From Planctomycetota bacterium (GTDB lineage Bacteria; Planctomycetota; Phycisphaerae; Phycisphaerales; SM1A02), in assembly GCA_024226535.1 (NCBI GenBank), contig JAAELP010000048.1:1-48193 (forward strand): 48,193 nt of DNA, written 5' to 3'. The position numbers were made by a program, and so were the translations under genes. The notes below the pieces were generated by a model. The model did no database searches and had not been told where the DNA came from. It worked only from the letters and a program-made list of their open reading frames with translations. Position 1 is the stretch's first letter, and every line of letters begins with the position of its first letter. Shown here in pieces: positions 33,826 through 43,494 of this stretch.

Positions 33826-34107
33826 CTACGAGTTGGCTCCGGCTGCTGCCTGCTGCCGCGTGTAGCCGTACTTCCGCTTGAGGGGCTTCACGACGAGACC
33901 ACGCTTGATGGCCTTCGCCGAGGCCTTCACACGCTTCGGCCGGCCGTCGACGATCGCGGTCACGGTCTGGAGGTTCGGCTTGAAGGTCCGCTTCGAGATC
34001 GCGGTGACCTTGAGACCGATTCCGCCCTGGTACTTGGGCTTTCCGCGGTACTTGATCCGCCGTCCAACGGTGGTCCGGGCGCCGGTGAAATGGCAAACGC
34101 GTGGCAT
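33826..34107 (-). CDS. rpmB: 50S ribosomal protein L28
   Basis: A 93-residue ribosomal protein, recognised by PRVCHFTGARTTVGRRIKYRGKPKYQGGIG and KRTFKPNLQ near the N-terminus and the basic middle segment. bL28 is usually 60-95 residues, so this is a long form with an Ala-rich tail (RQQAAAGANS). Only one cysteine is near the N-terminus, so it is a zinc-free or degenerate C-form. A promoter with TATACT lies about 55 nt upstream. It stands alone between dnaG and clpX. Confidence 0.93.
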   Translation of the reverse strand: MPRVCHFTGARTTVGRRIKYRGKPKYQGGIGLKVTAISKRTFKPNLQTVTAIVDGRPKRVKASAKAIKRGLVVKPLKRKYGYTRQQAAAGANS

Positions 34108-34162
34108 CGTGAGGCCTCGGGAGGGGCTGGGGAGCAGTTGGGGCGGTTCAGTCGAGCCGCAC

Positions 34163-34190
34163 AGTATAGGGGCGGCTGAGGCGGAGGCAA
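34163..34190 (-). promoter_or_regulatory. Probable rpmB promoter
   Basis: On the minus strand TTGCCT (complement of 34185-34190) and TATACT (complement of 34163-34168) are 16 nt apart. The -10 box is a near-perfect sigma-70 match, 55 nt before the rpmB ATG. A short tandem of TCCGCGACCG-type units lies just upstream at 34229-34262. Confidence 0.55.
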
Positions 34191-34264
34191 GGGGCGAGGA
34201 GATCGCCGCCGTTATCGGGCCTGGGCCCTCCGCGACCGCGTCCGTGTCCGCGACCGTGTCCGCC

Positions 34265-35704
34265 TCAGGCCGACTCTTTCGCCTTCCGCACCTGGAGCTC
34301 GCTCAGCGGGGAGCCGTTGATCACGTCGTCCCGGTCGATGATGTAGGTCGCGCCGCTGTTATCGTGCTCGGGCAGCTCGTACATCATCTCGAGCATGAAC
34401 TCGTCGAGAACGGCCCGCAGGGCGCGGGCCCCGGTCTCGCGCTTCATGGCCTTGTCCGCGAAGCACCGCAGAGCCTCGTCGGTGAACTCGAGTCCGGCGC
34501 CCTCCAGCGAGAAGAGGTGCTGGTACTGCTTGACGATGGCGTTCTTCGGCTCGGTGAGGATCCGAACCATCGCGTCCGGGCTGAGCGGCATGAGCGGCGT
34601 GATGATCGGGAGGCGGCCGACGAGCTCGGGGATCAGGCCGAACTGGAGGACGTCCTCGGGCGTCACCTGGTCGAGAACCGCGCCGGCGTCACGCTGCGTC
34701 TCGACGCCGTGGCCGGGATCGGCGGTGAAGCCGATGCGCGTGCGCCCGAGACGCTTGCGGATGATGTCGGTGATGCCGGCGAACGAGCCACCGCAGATGA
34801 ACAGGATGTGCGTCGTGTCCATCTGAATGTACTGCTGCTCCGGGTGCTTGCGCCCACCCTGCGGCGGAACGTTCGCGACGGCCCCCTCGAGCATCTTGAG
34901 CAGCGACTGCTGCACGCCTTCGCCGGACACGTCGCGCGTGATCGACACGTTCTGGTTCGTCTTGCCGATCTTGTCCAGCTCATCGATGTAGATGATGCCG
35001 CGCTGCGCCGCGTCGAGGTCGTAGTCGGCGGCCTGGAGAAGCTTGAGCAGGAGGTTCTCGACGTCCTCGCCGACGTAACCGGCCTCCGTCAGCGTGGTCG
35101 CGTCTCCGATCGCGAACGGAACATTGAGGATCCGGGCGAGTGTCCGCGCAAGCAGCGTCTTGCCGGTTCCGGTGGGACCAATGAGCAGGACGTTGGACTT
35201 GTCGAGCTCGACCGGCGCCTCCTCGTTGTCGATCTGCGTGAGACGCTTGTAGTGGTTGTGGACCGCCACGGAGAGCGACTTCTTCGCGTGGTCCTGCCCG
35301 ATCACGTACTGATCGAGGAACTCCTTGATCTGCCGCGGCGCGGGGATCGCCGAGAACAGCGGTCGCGCGCTGGTGACCCGCCGCCGCTCCTGCCGGAAGA
35401 TGTTCTGGCACAGGTCGGTGCAGTTGGAGCAGATGTAGATGTCGTTGGGCCCCTCCACCATCGGCCCGACCTCGCGGGAGGTCTTGCCACAGAAGGAGCA
35501 GGTCGTGACGCGGCGTCCGCGGAATCCGCCGTCGCCGCCACCGCCACCGCCACCGGTTCCACCACTACCGCCACCGCCGCCGAAGCCTCCGATGTCGTCA
35601 CCCTTGGAGGGGCCACGTCGCCCGCCGGTCGGACCCTGGGCGACGGGATCGACGATGTTCGCGTGGGGGTCGGCGAGTGGGTCGTTGTGCGGAGCGTTGG
35701 TCAT
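34265..35704 (-). CDS. clpX: ATP-dependent Clp protease ATP-binding subunit ClpX
   Basis: A 479-residue AAA+ unfoldase that feeds substrates to ClpP. The zinc-binding domain has C69, C72, C92 and C95 ([16 protein letters not shown]); Walker A is GPTGTGKT at 176-183; Walker B is IIYIDELDK; the ClpP-binding loop region [13 protein letters not shown] and sensor motifs follow. Ahead of the zinc domain is a 68-residue extension containing a glycine-rich linker (about 39-62, many GGG), absent from most ClpX (about 420 residues). The ATG at 35704 has GAGGAAGAG close upstream. tig lies upstream on the same strand, but clpP, normally between them, is absent. Confidence 0.95.
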   Translation of the reverse strand: MTNAPHNDPLADPHANIVDPVAQGPTGGRRGPSKGDDIGGFGGGGGSGGTGGGGGGGDGGFRGRRVTTCSFCGKTSREVGPMVEGPNDIYICSNCTDLCQNIFRQERRRVTSARPLFSAIPAPRQIKEFLDQYVIGQDHAKKSLSVAVHNHYKRLTQIDNEEAPVELDKSNVLLIGPTGTGKTLLARTLARILNVPFAIGDATTLTEAGYVGEDVENLLLKLLQAADYDLDAAQRGIIYIDELDKIGKTNQNVSITRDVSGEGVQQSLLKMLEGAVANVPPQGGRKHPEQQYIQMDTTHILFICGGSFAGITDIIRKRLGRTRIGFTADPGHGVETQRDAGAVLDQVTPEDVLQFGLIPELVGRLPIITPLMPLSPDAMVRILTEPKNAIVKQYQHLFSLEGAGLEFTDEALRCFADKAMKRETGARALRAVLDEFMLEMMYELPEHDNSGATYIIDRDDVINGSPLSELQVRKAKESA

Positions 35705-35852
35705 TCTCTTCCTCGTGCTGGCCACTGGACGGCCAGGTGACGACGCAGGTGCTGGCACGATTCCCGCCCGGATGCTTCTCATGCCCCCGAGCGCGTTGCC
35801 GTAGCGTGGAGCCCACGCGCTGGAACGGCGCAGGGGAACCCCGTGTGCCCCT

Positions 35853-35894
35853 AGTGTATCGGGTGCCCTTGGGAGCGTCTAAAGACACCAAGGG
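35853..35894 (-). promoter_or_regulatory. Candidate clpX promoter with a CCCTTGG/CCAAGGG inverted repeat
   Basis: On the minus strand TAGACG (complement of 35876-35881) and TACACT (complement of 35853-35858) are 17 nt apart, about 150 nt before clpX. CCCTTGG (35866-35872) and CCAAGGG (35888-35894) form an inverted repeat with a 15-nt centre straddling the -35 box. It does not match CIRCE or CtsR operators. Confidence 0.4.
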
Positions 35895-35956
35895 TATTCG
35901 TGCAAACTGCCGGGGCCGGTTCCGTCGCGGTGACGTCCGCGCACCGGGAACGCCCG

Positions 35957-36310
35957 TCACGAAGGCGTTTCGGCCGGATTCTCGGGCCCGTCGGCGTCAT
36001 TGTTTTCGGACGTTGCACCGCGGACGCGCTCGATCATCGACGCCCGTGCGCGTTCGAACTCGTCTTCGGACAGGAGCCCCCGGTTGCGGAGGTCGCGGAG
36101 TCCCTGCAACGTGAAGTCGTCGACGGGTCCGCTCTCACCGCGCATCGCGCGTCGCAGAACCGAAACCAGGATCGATCCCGCGATCGTGACACCGATGAGC
36201 ACCACGAGCCATGGGAACAGCTCGGAGAAGAGCTCGCCGGGTTGGGGAGAGGCGCCGAGCACGGGGATGAGGAAGGATAGCCCGGATCGACAAAGCGACG
36301 AAGAGGTCAC
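35957..36310 (-). CDS. Small membrane protein with C-terminal SHOCT-like segment
   Basis: A 117-residue protein. Residues 1-15 are mildly hydrophobic, a strong helix spans about 27-49 (LFPWLVVLIGVTIAGSILVSV), a basic stretch follows, and the C-terminal half (LRDLRNRGLLSEDEFERARASMIERV) resembles a SHOCT domain, a short helical oligomerisation module. Function unknown. The GTG at 36310 is the most upstream start after the tig stop (36355); no Shine-Dalgarno is visible. The start codon lies in the loop of an 11-bp hairpin (36293-36333). It sits where clpP would be expected between tig and clpX but has no relation to ClpP. Confidence 0.7.
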   Translation of the reverse strand: MTSSSLCRSGLSFLIPVLGASPQPGELFSELFPWLVVLIGVTIAGSILVSVLRRAMRGESGPVDDFTLQGLRDLRNRGLLSEDEFERARASMIERVRGATSENNDADGPENPAETPS

Positions 36311-36354
36311 CTGATCGGACCGCTTCGTCGCTTCGTCGCTCGCCCGGCTCGGTG

Positions 36355-37815
36355 TCAGGTCTTCTTCTTCTTCTTCGTCGTCTTCTTCTTGCTCGCCGCC
36401 GCGCCGGCGTCGGTGGACTTGCCGGCGGCCTTCTCCTCGGCCATCGCGTTCCATTCGTCGGCGGTGATCTCGGTCGTCTCAGCCCGCTCGATGATGCGAT
36501 CGGCGGTCTTGTGCTCGCGGACCTGGGTCGCGATCTGCCCGATGGCGCCGGACTGGAGCAGGTCGGTGCGCAGCTTCTCCGGCCGCAGCCCGCGTTGGGC
36601 GGCGATGGAGGCGATGCGACCGTTGACCTCCTGGTCGGAGACGGTGACCTCGAAGTGCTCGGCGAGGCGGTGCAGCAGGAAGGAGAGCTTCAGCCGCTGG
36701 CGGCTCTCCGTCTCGGTCTCGGAGCGCATCTCGGCGAGCATCGTCTCGACTTCGTCGGCCGATATGCCGCCGCGGTAGAGCAGCTCCATCCGCTGTCGCT
36801 CCAGCATCCGGCTCGCCTGGTTGGCCGAGAGCTTCTCGGGCAGCTCGAAGTCGACGGTCCCGAGGAGGTACTCGTAGACCTGCTCGCGCATCGCGGCCTG
36901 CTGCTCCTCGTCGCGCCGCTGTTCGAGCGCGACGCGGATCTGCTCGCGGAGGATCTCTTCGGTCGCGATCCCGTACTGCTCCAGGACCTGCTCGACCGGC
37001 GCGGGATCGATGTGCTGCGCCTTGCGGATCGTGTACTCGATCGAAAGGTTCTTGCCGCGAATGTCCTCCAGCTCGTGCGACTCGGGACCGACGGTCTCGA
37101 GCGCGAGCGCGTCGCCGACCTTCTTGCCGGACAGCTTGGACCCGAGGCCGTCGATCATCAGGCCGAGCACGTGGCCGCGTCCGCCGTCGCTGTCGCCGGG
37201 CACGAGGATGTCGACGCTGTCGTGCGTGAAGAACGGCTCGTCGTCGCCCTCCTTCGTCGCGGTGGCCGGACCGAGCAGGCGGTCACCCTCCACGAAACCG
37301 TCGTCGATGTCCTGGACCTCGCCGGCGAGCGTGCGCTGCCGGCCGAGTTCGGTGTCCAGGTGCTCGTCGGTCACGTGCATGACGGGCTTCTTGAGCGCGA
37401 CGCCTTCGATCTCGGGCAGCTCGAACTCGGGCACGACCTCCACGTCCACGGCGAAGGTCAGCGGCTTTCCGATGGTCAGCTCGAGGTCCTCGATGGAGCC
37501 GACCGGGTCCGGCTCGCTCACCGGGCGGAGCCCGTGCTCCTCGATCGCCTTCGAGTAGCCGTCGGCGATGACCTGGTTCCTCGTCTCCTCGCGAACCGCC
37601 TCGCCGAATCGACGCTCCAGGAGCGCCTTCGGCGCCCGGCCCTTGCGGAAGCCGGGCAGCGCGGTCTGGCCCGCGAGCGTGCCCATCGAGGCCTCGATCT
37701 TCTGGTCGATGACGTGACTCGAGACGGTGATCGTCAGCCGCTTCTTCGCGGCACTGACGTCCTCGACCTTGGTGTCGTACTCGGACTGCGTCGTGGTGGC
37801 GGTTGCGTCAGCCAT
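36355..37815 (-). CDS. tig: Trigger factor
   Basis: A 486-residue ribosome-associated chaperone. The N-terminal ribosome-binding signature is GFRKGRAPKALLERRFG; a central FKBP-like segment (about 150-250) follows, then a helical substrate-cradle C-terminus. The FKBP part is divergent (long insert GDSDGGRG), so prolyl isomerase activity is uncertain. It ends with a lysine-rich tail (SKKKTTKKKKKT). The ATG at 37815 is preferred to the upstream frame because it starts at the conserved region; the ribosome binding site is weak. It is upstream of the small membrane protein and clpX. Confidence 0.93.
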   Translation of the reverse strand: MADATATTTQSEYDTKVEDVSAAKKRLTITVSSHVIDQKIEASMGTLAGQTALPGFRKGRAPKALLERRFGEAVREETRNQVIADGYSKAIEEHGLRPVSEPDPVGSIEDLELTIGKPLTFAVDVEVVPEFELPEIEGVALKKPVMHVTDEHLDTELGRQRTLAGEVQDIDDGFVEGDRLLGPATATKEGDDEPFFTHDSVDILVPGDSDGGRGHVLGLMIDGLGSKLSGKKVGDALALETVGPESHELEDIRGKNLSIEYTIRKAQHIDPAPVEQVLEQYGIATEEILREQIRVALEQRRDEEQQAAMREQVYEYLLGTVDFELPEKLSANQASRMLERQRMELLYRGGISADEVETMLAEMRSETETESRQRLKLSFLLHRLAEHFEVTVSDQEVNGRIASIAAQRGLRPEKLRTDLLQSGAIGQIATQVREHKTADRIIERAETTEITADEWNAMAEEKAAGKSTDAGAAASKKKTTKKKKKT

Positions 37816-37895
37816 TGGCGGGGTTTTCCGGGTGTTTCGGGGAAGCCGATGAGGGTAGCAGAACGGGCACCGGGGGACCACCGGCGCGGGCCGAA

Positions 37896-37927
37896 CGCGG
37901 CCTTGGCTTCGTCAAGACCACGGCACC
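37896..37927 (+). repeat. Family-2 repeat, distant copy
   Basis: A single copy of the CGCGGCCTTGGC...CAAGACCACGGCACC unit found as a cluster at 25406-25520, here 12 kb away. Its stem is CTTGGC/GTCAAG, kept by a G-T wobble. An additional 7-bp hairpin (GCGGCGG-AGT-CCGCCGC, 37936-37952) follows. It lies between the response regulator stop and the tig start. Confidence 0.75.
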
Positions 37928-38003
37928 CCCCCGGAGCGGCGGAGTCCGCCGCGCGTCCGCGTCCGTGTGTGCGTTTGGGTTCGTGGGCGTGTGGTCGCTC
38001 CCG

Positions 38004-38624
38004 TTAGTCCTCGCCGTCCTCCGGCAGGCCTTCCAACTGTGGTCTCACGACGCGCTCGAAGCAGTCCGGGCAGACGGAGTGGCTGAACTGGGCTTCGCTG
38101 TGGCCGGCGATGAAGTTCTCGACCGCTTGCCAGTACGACTCGCCCTCGCGGATGCGCTTGCAGTACGCGCAGATCGGGAGCAGGCCGGAGAGTTGCTTGA
38201 CCTCGGTGAGGGCGCGTTCGAGCTCCTCGATGCGGGTCGCGAGGCTTCGGCGCAGCTGGACGATCCTCGCCCCCGTGCGCACGCGGGCGCGAAGCTCCTC
38301 GGCGTGGAACGGCTTCGTGATGTAGTCGTCGGCGCCAGCCTGGAGGCCGAGGACGATGTCATCCTTCTGCATTCGCGCCGTCAGCAGCAGGACGTAGAAG
38401 CTGCCCCCGTCGTCGCGCTCGCGCAGACGCCGGCAGATCTCGGTGCCGTCGAGGCCGGGCATCATCCAGTCGAGGACGAGCAGCTTCGCGTCACAGCCCT
38501 CGTCGAGCACGCGCCACGCTTCGTCGCCGTCCTCGGTCACGATGACGTCGTAGTCCCACTTGCGCAGCGTGGCCTCGAGCACGCGCCGCGAGACGGCGTC
38601 GTCCTCGGCGATGAGCACCTTCAT
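38004..38624 (-). CDS. Response regulator with C-terminal CxxC...CxxC module
   Basis: A 206-residue protein. Residues 1-120 form an intact receiver domain: acidic pair E7-D9, phosphoacceptor D52 ([11 protein letters not shown]), T82 and K104 (ITKPF). A helical linker (about 122-145) leads to [21 protein letters not shown] with C152 and C155, and SHSVCPDCF with C185 and C188. This cysteine module recurs at the C-terminus of receiver and PAS proteins and probably binds a metal or has a redox role (inference). No DNA-binding domain is present. Its ATG overlaps the kinase stop by 4 nt, so it is translationally coupled to the kinase. Confidence 0.93.
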   Translation of the reverse strand: MKVLIAEDDAVSRRVLEATLRKWDYDVIVTEDGDEAWRVLDEGCDAKLLVLDWMMPGLDGTEICRRLRERDDGGSFYVLLLTARMQKDDIVLGLQAGADDYITKPFHAEELRARVRTGARIVQLRRSLATRIEELERALTEVKQLSGLLPICAYCKRIREGESYWQAVENFIAGHSEAQFSHSVCPDCFERVVRPQLEGLPEDGED

Positions 38625-41600
38625 GTCGTCGGCTCCCCGCTTCGGCGACGCAGTTCGACGATGAGCCGGTCCACCTCGGCTTCCAGGGCCTCCAGGGCGG
38701 GCCCCAGGGCGTTGGCGTCGGAGGTGTCCGCCGCCACCTGCGCTCGCTCCGCCGCGGCGACCGCCCGCTGCGCGAAGAAGTTGGACAGCGCTCCGCGCAG
38801 CGCGTGGACGAGCCGCCCCGTCGCCGCGAAGTCGCCGGCGCTCACGGCGGCGCGGAGGCGATCGCGCTGACCCGGGTAATCGTCGAGGAAGACGCCGATC
38901 ACCTCGGTGAGCAGGGCCGCGTCACCATCGAGACGTTCGAGGGCGGCGGCGGTGTCCGACACGTCATCGGAGATCGGTTCGGGCTCGCGGCGCTCCGGCG
39001 GCGGGCCGCCGGTGAGCACGTGTCGAATCTCGTCGAACAGATCGCCGGCGCTCACCGGCTTGGCGACGTAGCCGTCCATACCCGCGTCGAGGCAACGCTG
39101 CCGGTCGCCCTCGAGCGCGTGGGCGGTCATGGCGATGATCGGCACGCGGCGATCGGTGTCGCGCTCGTCGGCCCGGAGTATCTCCGTCGCCTCCAGCCCA
39201 CCCATGTCCGGCATCTGGATATCCATCAGGATGACGTCGAAGGGCTCGGCGCGGGCCGCGGCCAGCGCGGTGAGCCCGTCCCCGACGACCTTCACCTCGT
39301 GTCCGCGTCGTTCGAGCAGGCGTGACGCCACCTGCTGGTTCGTGGGGTTGTCCTCGGCGAGGAGGATACTCAGCCGCCGGTCATCCGACTCGGCCACGTG
39401 CTCGTGCATCGTGAGCACTTCCTCCGATTCGGTGGCGAGCCCGAGGCCCGCGAGCAACGCGTCGAGCAGTTCCGCCTCGCCGGCGGGCTTGGTCACGGTG
39501 TGCTCGATGCGGCGCTCTCGGCACCGTGCGACGTCGCCGACGCGATCGGCCGTGTCGAGCAGGGCGATGATCGGCGCCTCGCAATCGGCCTCGCGCAGCC
39601 GGTCCACGATCCCGGCCCGGCCGGCCCCGCTCACCGCGACCAACGCCAACGCGAACGGATCCTGCGCGGCGTCGGCGGCCCGGCTCGCCTCCACGGCGCC
39701 GTCGACTTCCTTCGTCATCACGGGACGCGCGCCCCAACGCTCGAGCCAGCGCCGCGTGAGGTCGCGGCTCACGTCGCTGGGTTCGACCACGAGCACCGGC
39801 AGATCCTGCACGGCGGGGACCGGCCCCGCCTCGCGCCGCGGCGGTGCCTGCGTCTGCACCTTGAGCAGGGCGGTGAAGCGGAATGTGCTGCCGCGGTCGG
39901 GCTCGCTGTCGAGCGTCATGCGCCCGTGCATGCGCTCCGCGAGCTGGGAGGAGATCGCGAGGCCGAGGCCGGTGCCGCCGTACTTGCGCGTCGTCGAACT
40001 GTCGGCCTGGTGGAAGGCGTGGAAGATCAGCTTCTGCTTCTCCGGGGGAATGCCGATGCCGCTGTCCACGACCTCGAAGCGGAGCAGCACCTGGCGCTCC
40101 TGCACCGGCTCGGCGGTGACGCGCACCACGACCCCGCCGTGCTCGGTGAACTTGACGGCGTTGCCCACGAGATTGACGAGGATCTGGCGCAGCCGCAGCG
40201 CGTCCCCGATGAGAGCCTCCGGAACGTCGGGATCGACGTCGCACGCCAGCTCGAGTCCCTTCTGGTGCGCGCGGACCGCGAGCACGTCGAGGGCATCGAG
40301 GATCGTGTTTCGGAGGTTCAGGTCGTCCTCGTCGATCTCGAGCCGGCCCGCTTCGATCTTCGAGAAGTCGAGCACGTCGTTGATGACGCGCAGCAGCGCG
40401 TCGCCGGAGTTCACGATGGTGTCGAGGTAGTCCGCCTGCTCGGTGGTCAGGGGCGTGTCGCGCAACAGCTCCGCCATGCCGAGAATGCCGTTCATCGGCG
40501 TGCGGATCTCGTGGCTCATGTTGGCGAGGAAATCCGACTTCATGCCGGAGATCTCCAGCGCCGCGTCCCGCGCCCGCTGGAGCTGCGCCTCCGCATGCTT
40601 GCGCGCGGTGATATCGGTGCACACGCCGACGAGCCGCCACTCGTTGTCGCCGGTGTGCTCGAGATCGACCTCCTCCTGGATCCAGTGGTCGGTGCCGTCC
40701 TTCCCGCGGACGCGGAACGTCTGCGTGTACGACGAGGCCCCGGCCTCGATCGCCTCGCCGTGTGTGTTTCGCACGCGGTCGACGTCGTCGGGGTGAATAC
40801 TCCGCTGCCAGGCGTGGGCATACGAGCCGCCGTGGAAGACGTCGAGCGGCAGCACGCGCTCCGCCGCCTCTTCCTCCTGCATGCGGAAGTCCCACGTGAA
40901 TTCCCCGTTGTCCAGTTCCGTCACCGTTGCCACCCAGAGGATGCACCGGGCGTGCTTGCTGATGTACTGGAGCGCGCCTTGCGATCGCTCCAGCGCGCTC
41001 AGCGTCGTGTTGACCGCCGTCGCGAGCGCGCCGACCTCGTCGCGTCCCTGGACCGTGAGGCGGGCGGTGGTGTCGCCGCGCACGCCGATGTCGCTGATCC
41101 CGGCGCTGAGCCGCGAGATCCGGCGCAGAACCACGCGCTCCAGAAGCAGCATGGTGATGCCGCCGAAGATCAATCCGGTGATGACGAGGGCGATCTCGAA
41201 GTAGGAGAAGGTCCGCTTGCCCTGCCGGAACACGACGCGATCGCGCGTGATCCGCAGCAGCAGGGTGGGGGTGCCGTTGACGTCGTTCTTCAGGCCGTAC
41301 CCCGCGATCGTCTGGTCGTTGATCGGCTGGACGGCGGCCTGCTCGCCTCCGCTCAGAATGGCCATCGCCTCGTCGGCGGGGCCCGGAAGCGTCTCACCGC
41401 CGAGCACGGTGAACATCGCGGGGAACCCGGTGCGATCCTCGATCTCGCGCCGGCGGCGCTCGTCGAGGAACTGGCCCATGATCAGGGCGCCGCGGATCGG
41501 CCCCATCTTCGTGCTCTTCAGGATCGGGTGCGACGTCGCGAGCATGATCCGATCGCCGACGCGCACGAGGCCGTTCACGTAGCTCGTCGTCTCCGGCAGA

Positions 41601-42028
41601 TCCAGGAGACGCGGAATGCCGCGGGCGGGATCGTCGAAGGGGGGAGGCACGTCCACCGGCCGCGAGGTCTCGGCGTCGTAGGCCTTCGCGAAGACGACCC
41701 CGCCGCGGGCATCCACGAAGACCATGACGTTCACCTCGGTATCGTCGAACGTCGAGTCGATCAGGTTCGACGTGATGAACTCGTCGTTACGGTCCGTGAT
41801 GAACCGGTACGTGTCGTCCCACCCCGCGTAGTCGCTCGCGAGCGTGCTGATGCGATCGATCGCACCCTCCACGGCGGCGAGCGACTGCTGGACGTTCTCG
41901 GCGACCATGCGCTGCTCGACGCTCGAGAAGCCGTTGAGCCACACCGACTGCGTGAATCGATACTGGATCGCCACGAGCCCGACGAGCGTGACGCCGAGGA
42001 TCAGCAGCGTCTTTGTGCGAAGCGTCAT
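38621..42028 (-). CDS. Hybrid histidine kinase (CHASE4-HAMP-PAS-HisKA-HATPase-REC-REC-HPt)
   Basis: A 1135-residue membrane sensor. A first helix (about 7-25) and a second (about 275-297) flank an extracytoplasmic CHASE4-like domain ([15 protein letters not shown]). HAMP (about 298-350) and PAS (about 355-475, ending [10 protein letters not shown]) follow. HisKA has H506 in [15 protein letters not shown]; the ATPase has [16 protein letters not shown] and GTGLGLAIS. The first receiver (about 742-860) lacks the acceptor Asp, with LALVAVSG where D is expected, so it is probably a pseudoreceiver. The second is intact (D936 in LMDIQMP, AKP lysine). A C-terminal HPt has H1075 ([12 protein letters not shown]). 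It starts 19 nt after the receiver-FAH gene and is coupled to the downstream regulator, so all three form one operon. Confidence 0.93.
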   Translation of the reverse strand: MTLRTKTLLILGVTLVGLVAIQYRFTQSVWLNGFSSVEQRMVAENVQQSLAAVEGAIDRISTLASDYAGWDDTYRFITDRNDEFITSNLIDSTFDDTEVNVMVFVDARGGVVFAKAYDAETSRPVDVPPPFDDPARGIPRLLDLPETTSYVNGLVRVGDRIMLATSHPILKSTKMGPIRGALIMGQFLDERRRREIEDRTGFPAMFTVLGGETLPGPADEAMAILSGGEQAAVQPINDQTIAGYGLKNDVNGTPTLLLRITRDRVVFRQGKRTFSYFEIALVITGLIFGGITMLLLERVVLRRISRLSAGISDIGVRGDTTARLTVQGRDEVGALATAVNTTLSALERSQGALQYISKHARCILWVATVTELDNGEFTWDFRMQEEEAAERVLPLDVFHGGSYAHAWQRSIHPDDVDRVRNTHGEAIEAGASSYTQTFRVRGKDGTDHWIQEEVDLEHTGDNEWRLVGVCTDITARKHAEAQLQRARDAALEISGMKSDFLANMSHEIRTPMNGILGMAELLRDTPLTTEQADYLDTIVNSGDALLRVINDVLDFSKIEAGRLEIDEDDLNLRNTILDALDVLAVRAHQKGLELACDVDPDVPEALIGDALRLRQILVNLVGNAVKFTEHGGVVVRVTAEPVQERQVLLRFEVVDSGIGIPPEKQKLIFHAFHQADSSTTRKYGGTGLGLAISSQLAERMHGRMTLDSEPDRGSTFRFTALLKVQTQAPPRREAGPVPAVQDLPVLVVEPSDVSRDLTRRWLERWGARPVMTKEVDGAVEASRAADAAQDPFALALVAVSGAGRAGIVDRLREADCEAPIIALLDTADRVGDVARCRERRIEHTVTKPAGEAELLDALLAGLGLATESEEVLTMHEHVAESDDRRLSILLAEDNPTNQQVASRLLERRGHEVKVVGDGLTALAAARAEPFDVILMDIQMPDMGGLEATEILRADERDTDRRVPIIAMTAHALEGDRQRCLDAGMDGYVAKPVSAGDLFDEIRHVLTGGPPPERREPEPISDDVSDTAAALERLDGDAALLTEVIGVFLDDYPGQRDRLRAAVSAGDFAATGRLVHALRGALSNFFAQRAVAAAERAQVAADTSDANALGPALEALEAEVDRLIVELRRRSGEPTT

Positions 42029-42047
42029 GGGGTTGCCCCGCTCGGTG

Positions 42048-43283
42048 TCAGGAGCACGTCTCGACCCCGTTCACGAGGCGCCCGATGCCATCGATCTCGA
42101 CCGCCACCTCGTCTCCGGGGCGGAGGCGCCGGGGCGCGACCCCGGGTTGGAGCGGGGGGGCTCCGGTCAGGATGACTGTGCCCGGCTCGAGCGTCATGCC
42201 CCGGCTCAGCGTGCTCACGATCGTCGCTACGGAGCGCAGCATGCCGCTCGTGGAACCGCTGCGCACGACCTCGCCGTTGATGATCGTGCGGACCATCAGG
42301 TCGTTGGCGTCGTCGAGGGCGTCGCGGGTGACGATCTCCGGTCCCAGCGGGCAGAAGGTGTCGAATCCCTTGCCGCGCATCCAGATCGGCGCGCCGTGCG
42401 GTGTCCGCCAGCGCGTCGCGGTGACGTCGTTGGCCGCCGTGAACCCAAGGACGCCGTCGAGCGCTTCGTCCGGTGCGACGTCGCGCGTCGTCGCCCCGAT
42501 GACGACGGCCAGCTCGCCCTCGGCCTCGACGAGCGGATCCTCGTCGCCGCAATCGGGGATGCGGATCGGCGCCCCGGGGCCCTGCACCGCCGTGCTCGGT
42601 TTGATGAAGACCTCCAGGTCGTCCTCGGCCAACGGGCGGGGCTCCGGCGCCGGTTCCGCGTCGGGGTAGTTGCGGCCGACGCACACGATGTTCGTCGGGT
42701 CGATCGGCGCGAGGATCTGCTCGATCCCCAACTCGTGCTCGGTGCGCTGGAGTGCGTCCGCGGGCACGGCGGTCATCAGGCGAACCGCCGCGCCCAGCTC
42801 GTCGAGCAGACGCTGGGGTGCGAAGGGCTTGTAGAGCACCGCGACGGCACCGTCCCGCGTCGCCCGCACGAGCGCGTGGTTGGGGTCGTAGCCAAAGCCG
42901 GTGACGAGCACGATGGGCAGGTCCGGCCGGACCTCGCGGGCCGCGGCGTAGAGCTCGTAGCCGTCGTGGTGGGGCATGACGATGTCGGTGACGACCATGT
43001 CCAGGGACTCGCTGGAGGCGATCGCCCGCATCGCCTCGGCCCCGTCGCGGCAGACCGTGCAGCGACAACCTACGCGCTCGAGCACGGCGGCCATCATCTC
43101 GCGCATCTTCTCATCGTCGTCGGCAACGAGTACGCGCCGCCCGGTGAAGAGACCGCGCTGCGAAGTGGCGCCCGCAGGTCCGAGGACACCTTGCGGGTCC
43201 AGGAGCACCGACGCGGAGCCGTTGCCGAGCTGCTCACCGTGGTGCACTCGACTATCGCTGCCGAGGAACCGGATGATGCGCAT
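42048..43283 (-). CDS. FAH-family enzyme with a receiver domain inserted in it
   Basis: A 411-residue protein. ATG 43283 has GGAGGG 6 nt upstream. Residues 1-45 ([20 protein letters not shown]) match the N-terminal subdomain that precedes the catalytic core in many FAH-family proteins. Residues 49-170 are a complete receiver with acidic triad D55-D57, phosphoacceptor D100 (VVTDIVMP), T128 and K152 (LYKPF). Residues 187-411 are the FAH core, resuming at [20 protein letters not shown], with metal ligands E255 and E257 ([11 protein letters not shown]), D286 (AANDVTA) and K305 ([13 protein letters not shown]). Both active sites look intact. It is first in an operon with a hybrid kinase and a second regulator, so phosphorylation may control the hydrolase. 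The substrate is unknown. Confidence 0.9.
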   Translation of the reverse strand: MRIIRFLGSDSRVHHGEQLGNGSASVLLDPQGVLGPAGATSQRGLFTGRRVLVADDDEKMREMMAAVLERVGCRCTVCRDGAEAMRAIASSESLDMVVTDIVMPHHDGYELYAAAREVRPDLPIVLVTGFGYDPNHALVRATRDGAVAVLYKPFAPQRLLDELGAAVRLMTAVPADALQRTEHELGIEQILAPIDPTNIVCVGRNYPDAEPAPEPRPLAEDDLEVFIKPSTAVQGPGAPIRIPDCGDEDPLVEAEGELAVVIGATTRDVAPDEALDGVLGFTAANDVTATRWRTPHGAPIWMRGKGFDTFCPLGPEIVTRDALDDANDLMVRTIINGEVVRSGSTSGMLRSVATIVSTLSRGMTLEPGTVILTGAPPLQPGVAPRRLRPGDEVAVEIDGIGRLVNGVETCS

Positions 43284-43494
43284 CGCCACCCTCCGAGGGA
43301 CGCGGGCCGTTGCACCGGATCGAGTGGGAGTCTCTTCCAACCCGGTCCATTTCATCATGTCGGGGCGTCAGCGTCCAGCACCATCACGGCGTTCGGCTCT
43401 GGATGTGGCCGCGGACATCGAGCGCCCGGCTCCTGGCAACGACGAAAAGCGTCGCATTCAGTCGCCGGCCGGTTCGCTGAGCCGCCTGCTCGCT

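Noticed and set aside
39398..42175. A 925-residue plus-strand frame opposite the hybrid kinase
   Set aside because: It is the antisense shadow of a clearly conserved kinase. Long open antisense frames are common in GC-rich DNA.
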